Shown one piece after another: positions 46,301-55,378 of a DNA stretch of 64,000 nt. Both the position numbers and the translations under genes were made by a program. The DNA lies in assembly GCA_036703985.1 (NCBI GenBank), contig DATNQN010000089.1, positions 18,111 to 82,110 of the forward strand. Direction: 5' to 3'. The notes below the pieces were generated by a model. That model was not told the DNA's origin, ran no database searches, and worked only from the letters and a program-made list of their open reading frames with translations. Position 1 is the first letter of the stretch. The number at the start of each line of letters is the position of its first letter. Source of the DNA: Leptolyngbyaceae cyanobacterium (GTDB taxonomy: Bacteria; Cyanobacteriota; Cyanobacteriia; Cyanobacteriales; Aerosakkonemataceae).

Positions 46301-49300
46301 GGGAATTATTGCCTCCAGAAAAGGCGGCGATGTGTCAAGAAAGCGATGAAATAACCATCACTCAAAAGCAGGCGATTACTTTTGAAGAACAAGTACCGTT
46401 TCAAACAGGAACTCGTCATTTGTTAGTTACCAAGTTTCCCCTTTGCGATACGAACGGAACGGTATACGCTGTCTGCGGAATCACGATCGATCTGACGGAA
46501 CGCAAACGTGCTGAAGAAGCTTTGCGAGAAAGTGAAGCGCGTTTGCGAAGTCTGGCTGATAACTTGCCCGGAGTAATTTACACTTATACCTACTACGATG
46601 ATGGTAGAAATGGGATAGAGTACATCAGTGAAGGATGTGCTGAATTATTTGGGATTTCCGCTCAAGAAGTGATGGCGGATTTCTCGACGATCGAGCGGCG
46701 AATTCACCCAGAAGATTTACCGAGTTATCAAGTTGCGATCGAGTCTTGCATCAAAAATTTAACACCTTTATATTACGAGTATCGCCATCTTCACCCAGAT
46801 GGTAACGTTCGCTGGCTAGCGGTGAGCGCTCGTCACGAAACCCGGGCGGATGGCTCGATCGCTTGGCGCGGCGTACTTCTGAATATTAGCGATCGCAAAC
46901 GCGCTGAAGAAGCATTACAACAAAAAACTCAGGAGTTAGAACATTTCTTTTCCAGCGCGATCGATTTATTGTGCATTGCTAACACCGATGGTTATTTTAT
47001 CCACCTTAACCCGGAGTGGGAAAAAGCGCTGGGTTATAGTTTGTTAGAGTTGCAAGGCAAGCGCTTTCTCGATTTCGTCCATCCCGAAGATTTAGAAGCA
47101 ACTCTCTTAAGGATCGATCAATTAACCAAGCAACAACCCGTTTTAACTTTTACCAATCGCTACTGCCATCGAGATGGTTCCTATCGATGGTTTGAGTGGC
47201 GATCGATTCCCGCCGGAAAGTATATCTACGCAACGGCGAGAGATATCACCGCACGCAAATTAGCCGAAGAAGCTTTGCAAGTGACGTTGAATCGCCTGCA
47301 AAATCTAGCTACCGCCGTACCGGGAAATATTTATTCTCTAGTGCACCATCCCGATGGTTCTTTAGAATTTGAATATACGAACCAAAAACTGGCAGAAATT
47401 GCCGAAACAACGATCGAAGAAGTTTTTCAAGACCCGGAAAAATTCATTGTCGGTCAAATACATCCAGACGATCGGCAAGGATATATAGAAGCAGTCACCC
47501 GCAGCGCCGAAACTCTCACTACATTTAAACATGAATGGCGTTTGATCTTTCCCACCGGCAAAATCAAGTGGTTGCAAGGCAATTCTCAACCGGAACGGCG
47601 AGATAACGGGGATATAGTTTGGCATGGCATCGTAATTGATATTACCGATCGCAAACAAATCGAAGAAGCTTTGCGAGAAAGCGAACAGCGCTTCCGCAAC
47701 TTGTTTGAAAACTCCCCAGTCGCCTACCAATCCCTGGATGAGGAGGGACGCTACATCGATCTCAACGATGAGTTGTGCGACCTTTTGGGATACACCAGAA
47801 CAGAAATTTTAGGTAAGTATTTCGGTGAATTTTGGTCGCCCAAGACTCGCGATCGGTTTCGCCAAAAATTTGAATGTTTCAAAACCGATGGGATCGTTCG
47901 CGCCGAAGTGGAACTGATGAACAAAGATGGCAATTTCGTTATCACCATTCTGGAAGGTCGCGTTCAGCGCACTCCGGATGGACAGTTTATCAAAACTCAT
48001 TGCGTTTTATATAACATTACCGATCGCAAGCTTGCCGAAGAAGCACTGCGCCAAAGTGAAAAAGCCCTCGCCGAAGCCCAAAAAATCGCTCATGTAGGCA
48101 GTTGGTCGTTCGATTTGAAAACCCAAAAAATTACTTGGTCAGCAGAATGTTTTCGGATTTTCGGATGCGATCCGACCAAGCCAGAACCAACTTACGAAGA
48201 ACATTTAAAATTGACTCATCCCGACGATCGAGAAGAGTTCGATCGCGATGTCCGCTTTGCCATTAGCGAAGGCAGGTCTTACGAACATGAAATCCGCATT
48301 TTTCTGCCCGATGGCTCGATGCGCTACACTTTGGGGAAAGGGCAAGCTGTATTCGATCGATCTAAAGCAGTGGTTAAATTATTCGGCACCGTGCAGGATA
48401 TCACAGAACGCAAGCAAGCCGAACAAGCTTTGCAAAAAAGTGAAGCCACTAACCGCGCTTTGATCGCTGCCATTCCCGACTTGCTGATCCGGATGGATCG
48501 AGATGGCTACTATTTAGACTTTTATGCCAGTAGCGATTACCTCATTTTCAATCCTCAACAAAAACGAGAAGGCGCTAATATCACCGATGTTCTACCTGAA
48601 AGTTTAGCCAGAGAATGGCTTTATTATATCGAACAAGCTTTGCAAACAGGTCAAGTGCAAACTTACGAACAGCAACTTATTATTGAAGGAAATCTTCAAT
48701 ACGAAGAAACTCGCATCGTACCGATTCAAGATAATGAAGTATTAGTGATGGTACGCAACATTAGCGATCGCAAACAAGCAGAAGAAGCACTGCGTCGCAG
48801 CGAAGCCATGAATCGCGCCATGCGGGATGCCTTACCGGATCTGATCGTCCGCATGAAACGAGACGGCACTTACATAGATGTCAAACCCGCTACCACATTT
48901 CCCATGCTAGCCTCTGCTTCCCAAATGATCGGAGGCAATATTTACCAATTCTTACCTTTTGAAATTGCCCAAACGCGAATAGCCTTCGTCGAACGTGCTT
49001 TAGCAACCGGACAGATGCAAGTTTACGACCTTAACTTAGAAGTCAATGGAGAACAACGCTGGCAAGAAGCCCGCATCGTCCCTCTCAATTTCGATGAGGT
49101 ATTAGTGGTAATTCGCGATATTAGCGATCGCAAACGCGCCGAAGCCGAACTTCAAAAAGCCAAAGAAATCGCCGAAGCCGCCAATCAAGCTAAAAGCGAA
49201 TTCTTAGCGAATATGAGTCACGAAATTCGCACCCCCATGAACGCCATCCTGGGTTTTTGCGACTTATTACAAAACTGCATCACCGAATCCCAACCGCGTT

Positions 49301-50679
49301 TTTACCTCCAATCAATTGCTGCCAGCGGCAAAACACTATTATCCTTAATTAACGATATCCTCGACCTCTCGAAAATCGAAGCCGGAAAACTGCAACTCCA
49401 CTACGAACCAGTTAACTTAAGAACTTTAATTCTCGAAGTAGGCCAGATTTTTTCGCAAAAAGCCCGGGAAAAAAACCTTTCTTTAGAATCGGAAATAGAG
49501 CGCACCGTACCCAGCGGTATTCTATTTGATGAAGTACGCCTGCGACAAATTCTTTTCAACGTAGTTGGCAACGCCCTCAAATTTACCGAACGAGGTACGA
49601 TTAAAATATCTGCTCGCTGTCAGCCACTTTCCCCTTCACAACCGAGTAAAATACCGACAAATCAGGTATCCCTAGAAATATCGGTTACCGATACCGGAAT
49701 CGGCATTCCCAGAGAACAACAAGCGAGCATTTTCGATGCTTTTTTACAAGTAGAAGGGCAAAGTACTCGCAAATATGGCGGTACTGGTTTGGGATTAGCG
49801 ATCGTCAAACGACTAACTCAACTCTTAGGTGGTACCGTAACCCTGCAAAGCCAACTAGGTGAAGGTAGCACTTTTACTTTTACTTTTCCAGTCGTATCGA
49901 CTACCGATCCTTTGTTAGAAGAAGCCCCTAAAACCGATTTAGATGATAATTTAAATCAATTTAAGGCTGCTAAAATACTGGCAGTTGATGATGTCCCCTC
50001 CAACCTTACCCTCCTGCAAAGTTATTTTGTCGGCACTAAACACGACATCCTATTAGCTAAAGATGGATTGGAGGCAGTTAACATTGCTCGAAATCAAAAC
50101 CCAGATGTGATCTTATTAGATTGGCGGATGCCCAACATGGATGGCTTAGAAGCTAGTAAAATTTTACAAGAAGATGAAAAAACTAAAAATATTCCCATTA
50201 TCATGATCACCGCTTCCGCTTTAAAAGAAGAACTAGAACTTTTGCGATCGACCTGTCAAGGATTTCTACCCAAACCAGTTAGCCGTCAGCAGTTAGTCCG
50301 GGAACTTAAAAAATTTTTAAACATCGAAACAAGTTATTTAGAACTCGATCCCAAACCTCCTATGGTTTTACCGAAATCAACTTTATTAGAAATTGCACCA
50401 GATACTTTAGAAAAATTACCCCAATTGATAGATACCCTGCGGCGAGAAGAAGAAACCGTTTGGCCAAATTTATGTAATTCGATGATTCGGCGAGATTTGA
50501 AGAAATTTGCAGAGAATCTGCAAATATGGGGAGAACAGTACAATTATCTTCCTCTCCTAGAATACGCTGATACTTTAGCCAAGCAAATTCAAGAGTTTGA
50601 TTTTGAACGCTTACCAGAAACACTCAAATATTTTCCGAAAATTAGATTAGAATTGGAAAAAATTAACCCAAATGCTTAA
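43318..50679 (+). CDS. Giant hybrid histidine kinase with about twelve PAS domains
   Basis: A 2453-residue sensor. TM1 (about 13-36), periplasmic double-Cache-like domain (about 45-340, with WDIRQRSWYKLAKQKKQSTW), TM2 (about 345-368) and HAMP (about 370-425) lead to twelve PAS/PAC units counted by their repeated ends (DITDRKQAEEAL type), covering about 430-1930. The kinase core has FLANMSHEIRTPMNAILGF with His1968, NVVGNALKFTERG, DTGIGIP and GTGLGLAIVKR. The receiver has Asp2268 (ILLDWRMPNMDGLEA). A C-terminal helical segment (about 2350-2450) carries no Hpt His that I can see. It sits downstream of the chemosensory cluster but 342 bp after cheB, so it may be transcribed separately. Confidence 0.93.
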   Translation: MRSYLPFHRLKIPLRLFLVVPFLLLLVITVGVTNYFSIQNSRESVQELAHQLMTEVSDRVRLYLDNYLEQPHRINNRNAKSIDFHQLDLRRLDEVERYLIWQSSNFDYIPGIVYANERGDFRIAESSNGVKSIWVTDSPNIRKFAQYSITADGKRGQLLQMGEYPPDWDIRQRSWYKLAKQKKQSTWSSVYPLGDGSDLTINASLPVYDSITKEFIGAFAVKLPLSKLNQFLKNLKLGNSGLFFLMEPNGYLIASSTDELPFIKTPDGKFKRILATESQHPLIRSVSQYLASQLKDVSAIDQLKTLDFPIDNQTYCVQIQPYKDRHGLNWLLVTIVPKSDFMAEIDGNTQHTIRLTVLAAIAAILCGMTIANRIASPMLLLSQTSAAMARGNLNLQMPEDMPVRELALMARSFNLMAQQLRAAFDRINTDLQESESRYAIIFRNSPDPVSITTLEDGRWIDVNNSFLEVSGYSYEEIIGKTALETNFLIDLSQGEAIVRELKETGIVRNQEFHWRTKSGEIKVSLVSCEIIEIAGETYVLNISKEIGEIKKVEEALRQSEARFQEIVKTISQLFFVRSAITGQFIYISTAYERIWGRSCESLYENPQSWAQSIHPEDRASVEKSLQIQWAGNSVAREYRIIRPNGEIRWIFTQINLVRDEAGNPSNFIGFATDITDRKHLELALQKSEAKLSDIINSPIASIVRIQMFADRNWNIDYLSAGCETIFGYTVEEFFQEKTIWLARIMPEDLENTILPLFDRVLIEPIVTCEYRFYRKDGSLRWLSARMTCRYDADFNCWWINQFTVDITDRKTLEKELAFREAQLNAFFNCAPLGLNIIDDELRFVKINAPLAEINGVPIANHIGKTIRETLPELAPVVESIYQQVIATNQPILNVEVKGEVPKQPGDIRYWLASYFPIPYLEENRIWVGTVVADITDRKQAEIALSESEQRLRLILESSPLAIFIKDLQGRYTTVNPAYEQMVQLSQEQLLGISDWELLPPEKAAMCQESDEITITQKQAITFEEQVPFQTGTRHLLVTKFPLCDTNGTVYAVCGITIDLTERKRAEEALRESEARLRSLADNLPGVIYTYTYYDDGRNGIEYISEGCAELFGISAQEVMADFSTIERRIHPEDLPSYQVAIESCIKNLTPLYYEYRHLHPDGNVRWLAVSARHETRADGSIAWRGVLLNISDRKRAEEALQQKTQELEHFFSSAIDLLCIANTDGYFIHLNPEWEKALGYSLLELQGKRFLDFVHPEDLEATLLRIDQLTKQQPVLTFTNRYCHRDGSYRWFEWRSIPAGKYIYATARDITARKLAEEALQVTLNRLQNLATAVPGNIYSLVHHPDGSLEFEYTNQKLAEIAETTIEEVFQDPEKFIVGQIHPDDRQGYIEAVTRSAETLTTFKHEWRLIFPTGKIKWLQGNSQPERRDNGDIVWHGIVIDITDRKQIEEALRESEQRFRNLFENSPVAYQSLDEEGRYIDLNDELCDLLGYTRTEILGKYFGEFWSPKTRDRFRQKFECFKTDGIVRAEVELMNKDGNFVITILEGRVQRTPDGQFIKTHCVLYNITDRKLAEEALRQSEKALAEAQKIAHVGSWSFDLKTQKITWSAECFRIFGCDPTKPEPTYEEHLKLTHPDDREEFDRDVRFAISEGRSYEHEIRIFLPDGSMRYTLGKGQAVFDRSKAVVKLFGTVQDITERKQAEQALQKSEATNRALIAAIPDLLIRMDRDGYYLDFYASSDYLIFNPQQKREGANITDVLPESLAREWLYYIEQALQTGQVQTYEQQLIIEGNLQYEETRIVPIQDNEVLVMVRNISDRKQAEEALRRSEAMNRAMRDALPDLIVRMKRDGTYIDVKPATTFPMLASASQMIGGNIYQFLPFEIAQTRIAFVERALATGQMQVYDLNLEVNGEQRWQEARIVPLNFDEVLVVIRDISDRKRAEAELQKAKEIAEAANQAKSEFLANMSHEIRTPMNAILGFCDLLQNCITESQPRFYLQSIAASGKTLLSLINDILDLSKIEAGKLQLHYEPVNLRTLILEVGQIFSQKAREKNLSLESEIERTVPSGILFDEVRLRQILFNVVGNALKFTERGTIKISARCQPLSPSQPSKIPTNQVSLEISVTDTGIGIPREQQASIFDAFLQVEGQSTRKYGGTGLGLAIVKRLTQLLGGTVTLQSQLGEGSTFTFTFPVVSTTDPLLEEAPKTDLDDNLNQFKAAKILAVDDVPSNLTLLQSYFVGTKHDILLAKDGLEAVNIARNQNPDVILLDWRMPNMDGLEASKILQEDEKTKNIPIIMITASALKEELELLRSTCQGFLPKPVSRQQLVRELKKFLNIETSYLELDPKPPMVLPKSTLLEIAPDTLEKLPQLIDTLRREEETVWPNLCNSMIRRDLKKFAENLQIWGEQYNYLPLLEYADTLAKQIQEFDFERLPETLKYFPKIRLELEKINPNA

Positions 50680-50852
50680 TTCTAAAATAAGTAGAAAGCC
50701 GTAAATAAACAGCAGTATGTAACCAAATATCAACTTAAACTTTGACCCTCTCCCCTGGTGCTTCTTACCTACTTATTATCGCAACCGCTCTCGTCAGTTA
50801 GGTCGCTCTCAATTCTACCTAACCCTTGATTTTAGACCCTAGCTATATCACC

Positions 50853-52964
50853 ATGAAAATTTTCGAGCCAGAAAAATTTCTCATTTTAGTAGTAGATGAT
50901 GTTAATAAAAATCTCCAATTACTAAGTAATATTTTGGAATCGGCTGGCTATGGTACGACCTTTGCTACCAGCGGGCAACAAACTCTCGAACGCCTAAAAA
51001 ACATCAAACCAGATTTAATTTTGCTGGATTTAATGATGCCAGAAATGGATGGATTGCAAGTCTGCGAAATCCTCAAAGCCAATCCAGATTATCAAGAAAT
51101 TCCCGTTATATTCATTACCGCTAGCCAAGAACAAGAAAATGTGCTTCAAGCTTTTGAACGAGGCGCGGTAGACTACGTTACTAAACCTTTCAGTCCTCCA
51201 GAATTGCTGGCTCGCGTCCGCACTCACTTAGAATTAAAACATACAAAAGACCAACTAAAAAATACTTTAAAACAATTAGTTAAAGCTAGAGATGCTGCTT
51301 TAGAAGCTGCCCGAATTAAAACTCAGTTTTTGGCTAATATGAGCCATGAGATTCGCACGCCGATGAATGCCGTATTAGGAATGACCGAAATTTTATTAAA
51401 CACTCCACTTAACGAACATCAACTCGATTGTTTAAAAACTCTCAAGTCAAGTGGAGAAAACCTCTTGATGATTATTAATGATATTTTAGATTTCTCTAAA
51501 CTAGAAGCTGGAGCGGTGCGGCTAGAAAAAGAGCAATTTGCTCTCCATTCAGTTATTAAAGAATTAATAGATTTATTGACCCCCCAAGCCGAAGCCAAAG
51601 GAATTAAACTTAATTATACGATCGACTCCCACGTACCCGAAACCTCGATCGGAGATGCCACTAGACTACGCCAAATTTTAACTAATTTAATCAGTAATGC
51701 GATCAAATTTACCGAAGTCGGAGAAGTTACCGTTAAAGTAGCTAATAAATCACTCTGGCAACCTGAAACAACAGAAGAATTGTCTTCTGTTTCATCCGCC
51801 ATTAATAAACCGATCGAGCTTCTTTTTAGTATCTGCGATACCGGGATCGGCATTTCTCAGGAAGACCGACAAAAACTGTTTAAATCCTTTTCTCAAGCAG
51901 ATTCTTCCAGTATTCGTAAATACGGAGGGACTGGTTTAGGTTTGGTGATTTGCAAGCAACTAGTTCAACTGATGGGTGGCGAAATAGGTTGTCATAGCAT
52001 TTTAGGCCAAGGTTCGACTTTTTGGTTTACTGCTGTATTTGACCGATCTGAATTAACAAAATTAATGCCTGTCGAACGGACGGATAAACAATTTATTAAG
52101 TTAAATCAAAATGAACGCATTAGAAATTATCAAAATAGCTTTCAGGAAGTTAAAATTCTAGTAGTAGAAGATAGTCAAATCAATCAAAAAGTTATTCTCA
52201 ATCAATTACAGCTTTTAGGCTATCAAGCAGATTGTGTTAATAACGGGCAAGAAGCTCTTGAGAAAATTGGCGAACGCGATTATAATATAATTCTCATGGA
52301 TTGCCAAATGCCCGTACTAGATGGCTACGAAACCACTGAAAAACTACGTCAAAAAGAAGGAGAAGCAGGACAACGCAGTACGGTAGTAATTGGACTAACT
52401 GCTTATGCAATGCCTAGCGATCGCCAAAAATGTTTAGATGCAGGCATGGATGATTATCTCAGCAAACCTGCTACTATGAAAGACTTAGCAGTTATGTTGG
52501 AAAAATGGTCAACTTTGCAAAAGCAACAGGAAGAAAATTATCCAGCACGAGCAAAACAAAAGTTGTTTCCGTCTGTTGCTAGTAACGAATTTGTACTTTC
52601 TCAATCCAAATCTCCGATCGATTTAGAACGCCTCCATAATATTACTGGTGGGGATGTGGGAATAGAGGTAGAGCTTTTAGAAGTTTTTGTAGAAAATATA
52701 GAAATTTATTTAGCCGAAACCAAAGTAGTACTGGAAGTTCGGGATGCGATCGCTCTCAAGAACAAAGCTCATGCAATTAAAGGTGCTGCTGCTAACTTTG
52801 GCGTCCAAGTGATGTCAGAATTAGCCAAAAAAATGGAAAATCTAGCATTAGAAAATAATCTAGAAGCCATACCTGAATTAATCGTTCGCTTAGAACAAAT
52901 ATTATTAGATGTTACTGCTTTTATGCAGGAATTAAAGCGAGCAACCAAAACCGAATTAGACTAG
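50853..52964 (+). CDS. REC-HK-REC-Hpt hybrid kinase
   Basis: A 703-residue soluble phosphorelay protein: receiver 1 with Asp59 (LILLDLMMPEMDGLQV), coiled coil, DHp His165 (ANMSHEIRTPMNAVLGM), HATPase (NLISNAIKFTEVGE, DTGIGIS, GTGLGLVICKQ), receiver 2 with Asp483 (ILMDCQMPVLDGYETT) and a C-terminal Hpt with His640 (KAHAIKGAAANFG). All four phospho-sites are intact, so it holds a whole His-Asp-His relay. ATG at 50853 is preferred to the in-frame TTG at 50826. It follows the giant kinase by 173 bp and could take signals from it. The final DNA-binding regulator is not in the window. Confidence 0.94.
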   Translation: MKIFEPEKFLILVVDDVNKNLQLLSNILESAGYGTTFATSGQQTLERLKNIKPDLILLDLMMPEMDGLQVCEILKANPDYQEIPVIFITASQEQENVLQAFERGAVDYVTKPFSPPELLARVRTHLELKHTKDQLKNTLKQLVKARDAALEAARIKTQFLANMSHEIRTPMNAVLGMTEILLNTPLNEHQLDCLKTLKSSGENLLMIINDILDFSKLEAGAVRLEKEQFALHSVIKELIDLLTPQAEAKGIKLNYTIDSHVPETSIGDATRLRQILTNLISNAIKFTEVGEVTVKVANKSLWQPETTEELSSVSSAINKPIELLFSICDTGIGISQEDRQKLFKSFSQADSSSIRKYGGTGLGLVICKQLVQLMGGEIGCHSILGQGSTFWFTAVFDRSELTKLMPVERTDKQFIKLNQNERIRNYQNSFQEVKILVVEDSQINQKVILNQLQLLGYQADCVNNGQEALEKIGERDYNIILMDCQMPVLDGYETTEKLRQKEGEAGQRSTVVIGLTAYAMPSDRQKCLDAGMDDYLSKPATMKDLAVMLEKWSTLQKQQEENYPARAKQKLFPSVASNEFVLSQSKSPIDLERLHNITGGDVGIEVELLEVFVENIEIYLAETKVVLEVRDAIALKNKAHAIKGAAANFGVQVMSELAKKMENLALENNLEAIPELIVRLEQILLDVTAFMQELKRATKTELD

Positions 52965-53056
52965 TTTTTTGATTTAATTTAGAAAGGCACGAATCCACAA
53001 AATGATTTGATACGGCGCTATAGAAACCGGTTTTCTATCCCGTACTGTCAGGTAAC

Positions 53057-53168
53057 TATAGCAATCCTAAATGAATTGCGAATAACTAAACCCCTCCCAA
53101 CCCTCCCCTTGGTAAGGGGAGGGCTAGGGTTGGGGTTGGGGTTGATTATTTCAATAGGATCGCTATAT
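53057..53168. mobile_element. MITE-like element, copy 2 (about 112 bp), inverted
   Basis: This is the same element as at 4495-4601 in opposite orientation. Ends are TATAGCAATCCTAAATGAATT and the complement of ATATAGCGATCCTATT, with the CCCCTCCC...GGGGAGGG core. The central palindrome has an extra GGGGTT repeat. Its right end touches the stop codon of the acyl-CoA ligase (TGA followed by TATAGCG on the minus strand). Confidence 0.75.
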
Positions 53169-54652
53169 CAACAAAATAAATTCGCAACACTAGGCTTAGT
53201 TACTTTTCCCATTGCATTGCGAGGTAATTCTTCCACAGCCATAATTTTGGTGGGAACTTTATAGGTAGCTAGTCTTTCTTTTCCCCAACTTCTAAGATTT
53301 TCTAAACTTAAATCGCTTCCCGGTTTTAATACTAAAGCCGCACAAACTCTCTCACCCCATTCTGTATCCTCAACTCCCACAACAGCACAATCTTGAATAT
53401 CTGGATGAGTTCGCAGAACTTCTTCAATTTCTAATGCTGAAACTTTATAACCACCAGTTTTAATAATGTCTACGCTAATTCTTCCCAGAATGCGATAGTT
53501 ATCATTTTCAATCACTGCCAAATCTCCCGTACAAAACCAACCATCGCGAAATGCTGCTTCTGTTGCTTCCGGTTTTTGCCAATATTCAAGAAAGACTCCA
53601 GCACCTTTAATTTGGATTTCTCCCGGTGTTCTCGGAGTAACTAATTCTCCATTTTCATCGACTAATCTAACTTCCACTTGTGGCAGAGGTTTCCCTACAT
53701 ATCCCGCCAATCTTTCACCGTGCAAAGGGTTAGATAAAGCCATACCGATTTCGGTCATTCCGTAACGTTCCAGAAGAAAATGACCGCTGATATTTTGCCA
53801 TTTTTCTAATACTCGAACGGGTAAAGCTGCGGAGCCTGAAACCATCAGGCGCATTTTAGCACAGCCATCGGATATTCTTTGTTGACGATCGCGATCGGCA
53901 TTTTCCCAAGCGGCAATTAATTTGACATAAATTGTCGGGACAGCCATAAATAAGGTTAAGTCACCATTACTAATGCGATCGCAAACTATTTCAGCATCGA
54001 AATTTGGTAACATATGGCACTGGGCACCGCTCCACAACGCGCAAGTCAGCCCGTTAATAATGCCGTGAATGTGATGTAGCGGTAAAACGTGCAGAATGCG
54101 ATCGTCCGATGTCCATCCCCAAGCAGAAATTAAACTAGTCACTTGCACTTGAATATTTTGATGCGTCGTCACTACACCCTTTGGTTTCCCAGTCGTACCG
54201 CTAGTATAAAGAATCAATGCGCGTCTGGTAAGATCGATTTCTGGCAAAAAACCAACTTCTTCCGGTAGAGTATCCGAAGTAAGAATAAATCGTAAATTTC
54301 TCTCTTCTGCTATTGGACGCAGTACCGTTTCAAAATGCGGATGTGCGATAATAATTGACGCTCCTGAGTCGTCAATTACATACTCTAACTCAGGTTTTGG
54401 ATGAGAAACGCACAAAGGTACAGCCACGCCTCCTGCACGCCAAATCCCCCATTGCGTCGCTACATATTGAAATCCCGCAGGAATCAGAAAAGCTACTCGC
54501 TGTTCTTGTAAATCTGGCATATTATCCAGAAGTTTAGTAGCAATTAGAGCAGAAATTTGCAGCAAATTATAATATTTAAAAGTTCCTTCAGTGGCGACAA
54601 TGGCGATTTTGTTGGGGTTTTGGTTTGCGCGATCGATTAGTGGGAGATTCAC
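53168..54652 (-). CDS. Acyl-CoA ligase, malonyl-CoA synthetase-like (ACSF3/MatB group)
   Basis: A 494-residue member of the ANL adenylate-forming family. The P-loop is LILYTSGTTGKPKGVV, followed by LLERYGMTEIGMALSNPL (A5), DGWFCTGDLA (A7), GRISVDIIKTGGYKVSALEIEE (A8) and the catalytic Lys in PRNAMGKVTK (A10). GMALSNPL with VDIIKTGGYKVSALE matches the ACSF3/MatB type, which activates malonate or methylmalonate. A broader acyl substrate cannot be excluded. The end of a MITE-like repeat abuts the stop codon, so the C-terminus may have been trimmed slightly; A10 is intact. Confidence 0.9.
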   Translation of the reverse strand: MNLPLIDRANQNPNKIAIVATEGTFKYYNLLQISALIATKLLDNMPDLQEQRVAFLIPAGFQYVATQWGIWRAGGVAVPLCVSHPKPELEYVIDDSGASIIIAHPHFETVLRPIAEERNLRFILTSDTLPEEVGFLPEIDLTRRALILYTSGTTGKPKGVVTTHQNIQVQVTSLISAWGWTSDDRILHVLPLHHIHGIINGLTCALWSGAQCHMLPNFDAEIVCDRISNGDLTLFMAVPTIYVKLIAAWENADRDRQQRISDGCAKMRLMVSGSAALPVRVLEKWQNISGHFLLERYGMTEIGMALSNPLHGERLAGYVGKPLPQVEVRLVDENGELVTPRTPGEIQIKGAGVFLEYWQKPEATEAAFRDGWFCTGDLAVIENDNYRILGRISVDIIKTGGYKVSALEIEEVLRTHPDIQDCAVVGVEDTEWGERVCAALVLKPGSDLSLENLRSWGKERLATYKVPTKIMAVEELPRNAMGKVTKPSVANLFC

Positions 54653-54817
54653 GTTAGTTAATGTTAATTAATTTAGAATTGATTGAATCTGGTTACTGAA
54701 AGAATAGCATTGTGAGGGGATTATCTGACTTCTGTAATTTACTTTCAGAAGGGTTATGCAGTGCTAAACAGACTCTTAAAGTTACTGTTACGCGGTAACT
54801 ATCGCCAATTACCCAAC

Positions 54818-55378
54818 CTATCGCCCTATCAACTGATTGAATTGAAGGTTATGTGGAGAGCTAATCTTTAGCATCCGATCTGGACGGTCATGAATGCCAG
54901 AGTCAATACGTGATGGTTTCTTGGAAATACTAATATCCCTAATGCTGACAAAACGATACTCATAACTTTTCAGGAAATTTGGCTGGTTCCAAAATGATTG
55001 ACCAATTTCCCGACAATAGGCAACGAAACACTGCGCTCCTTTAAGTTGTTGAATAATATCTGCCTCCGATCCTCCTTTCCCTGCCTTCATCTCGATACAG
55101 AGAATGACCTTTCTTTGACTAGTATTCGCAATGATGACAAAATCCGCACGTTTACATTCTCCACTATTTCCTTTAAAAACTGCATTCGGTGAACTAAAAG
55201 CATCTGCCTTAATGATAATGACCTCATCATCATCAGGCATTCCAATAATAGTTACACAATAGTTGGCGGGCGGAGGTTCTGTGAGCTTAACTTGCTTTCT
55301 ACCGTTCCCATAGGGATCTTCCAATGGCACTGTAGCACTGTCTTTGATCATCTCTTTTAAGATAGCAATATCAGACAT
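54818..55378 (-). CDS. PD-(D/E)XK-like protein, partner of the ABC ATPase
   Basis: A 186-residue soluble protein, family not recognised. Residues 74-98 fit a PD-(D/E)XK nuclease core: Glu74 (NSGECKRADF), Asp79, then Glu96-Met-Lys98 (VILCIEMKAGKG) at the end of a beta strand. A helix with QQLKGAQCFVAY (Gln110-Gln111) follows, as in many such folds. The start overlaps the ATPase stop as TAATG, so translation is coupled and the products probably act together. Nuclease activity is a prediction from the motif. It has no helix-turn-helix and no TOPRIM. Confidence 0.65.
   Translation of the reverse strand: MSDIAILKEMIKDSATVPLEDPYGNGRKQVKLTEPPPANYCVTIIGMPDDDEVIIIKADAFSSPNAVFKGNSGECKRADFVIIANTSQRKVILCIEMKAGKGGSEADIIQQLKGAQCFVAYCREIGQSFWNQPNFLKSYEYRFVSIRDISISKKPSRIDSGIHDRPDRMLKISSPHNLQFNQLIGR

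Noticed and set aside
53057..53168. Terminator of the acyl-CoA ligase gene
   Set aside because: The palindrome is part of a repeat also present at 4495-4601 with defined TIRs, so a mobile repeat explains it better, though it may also terminate transcription.
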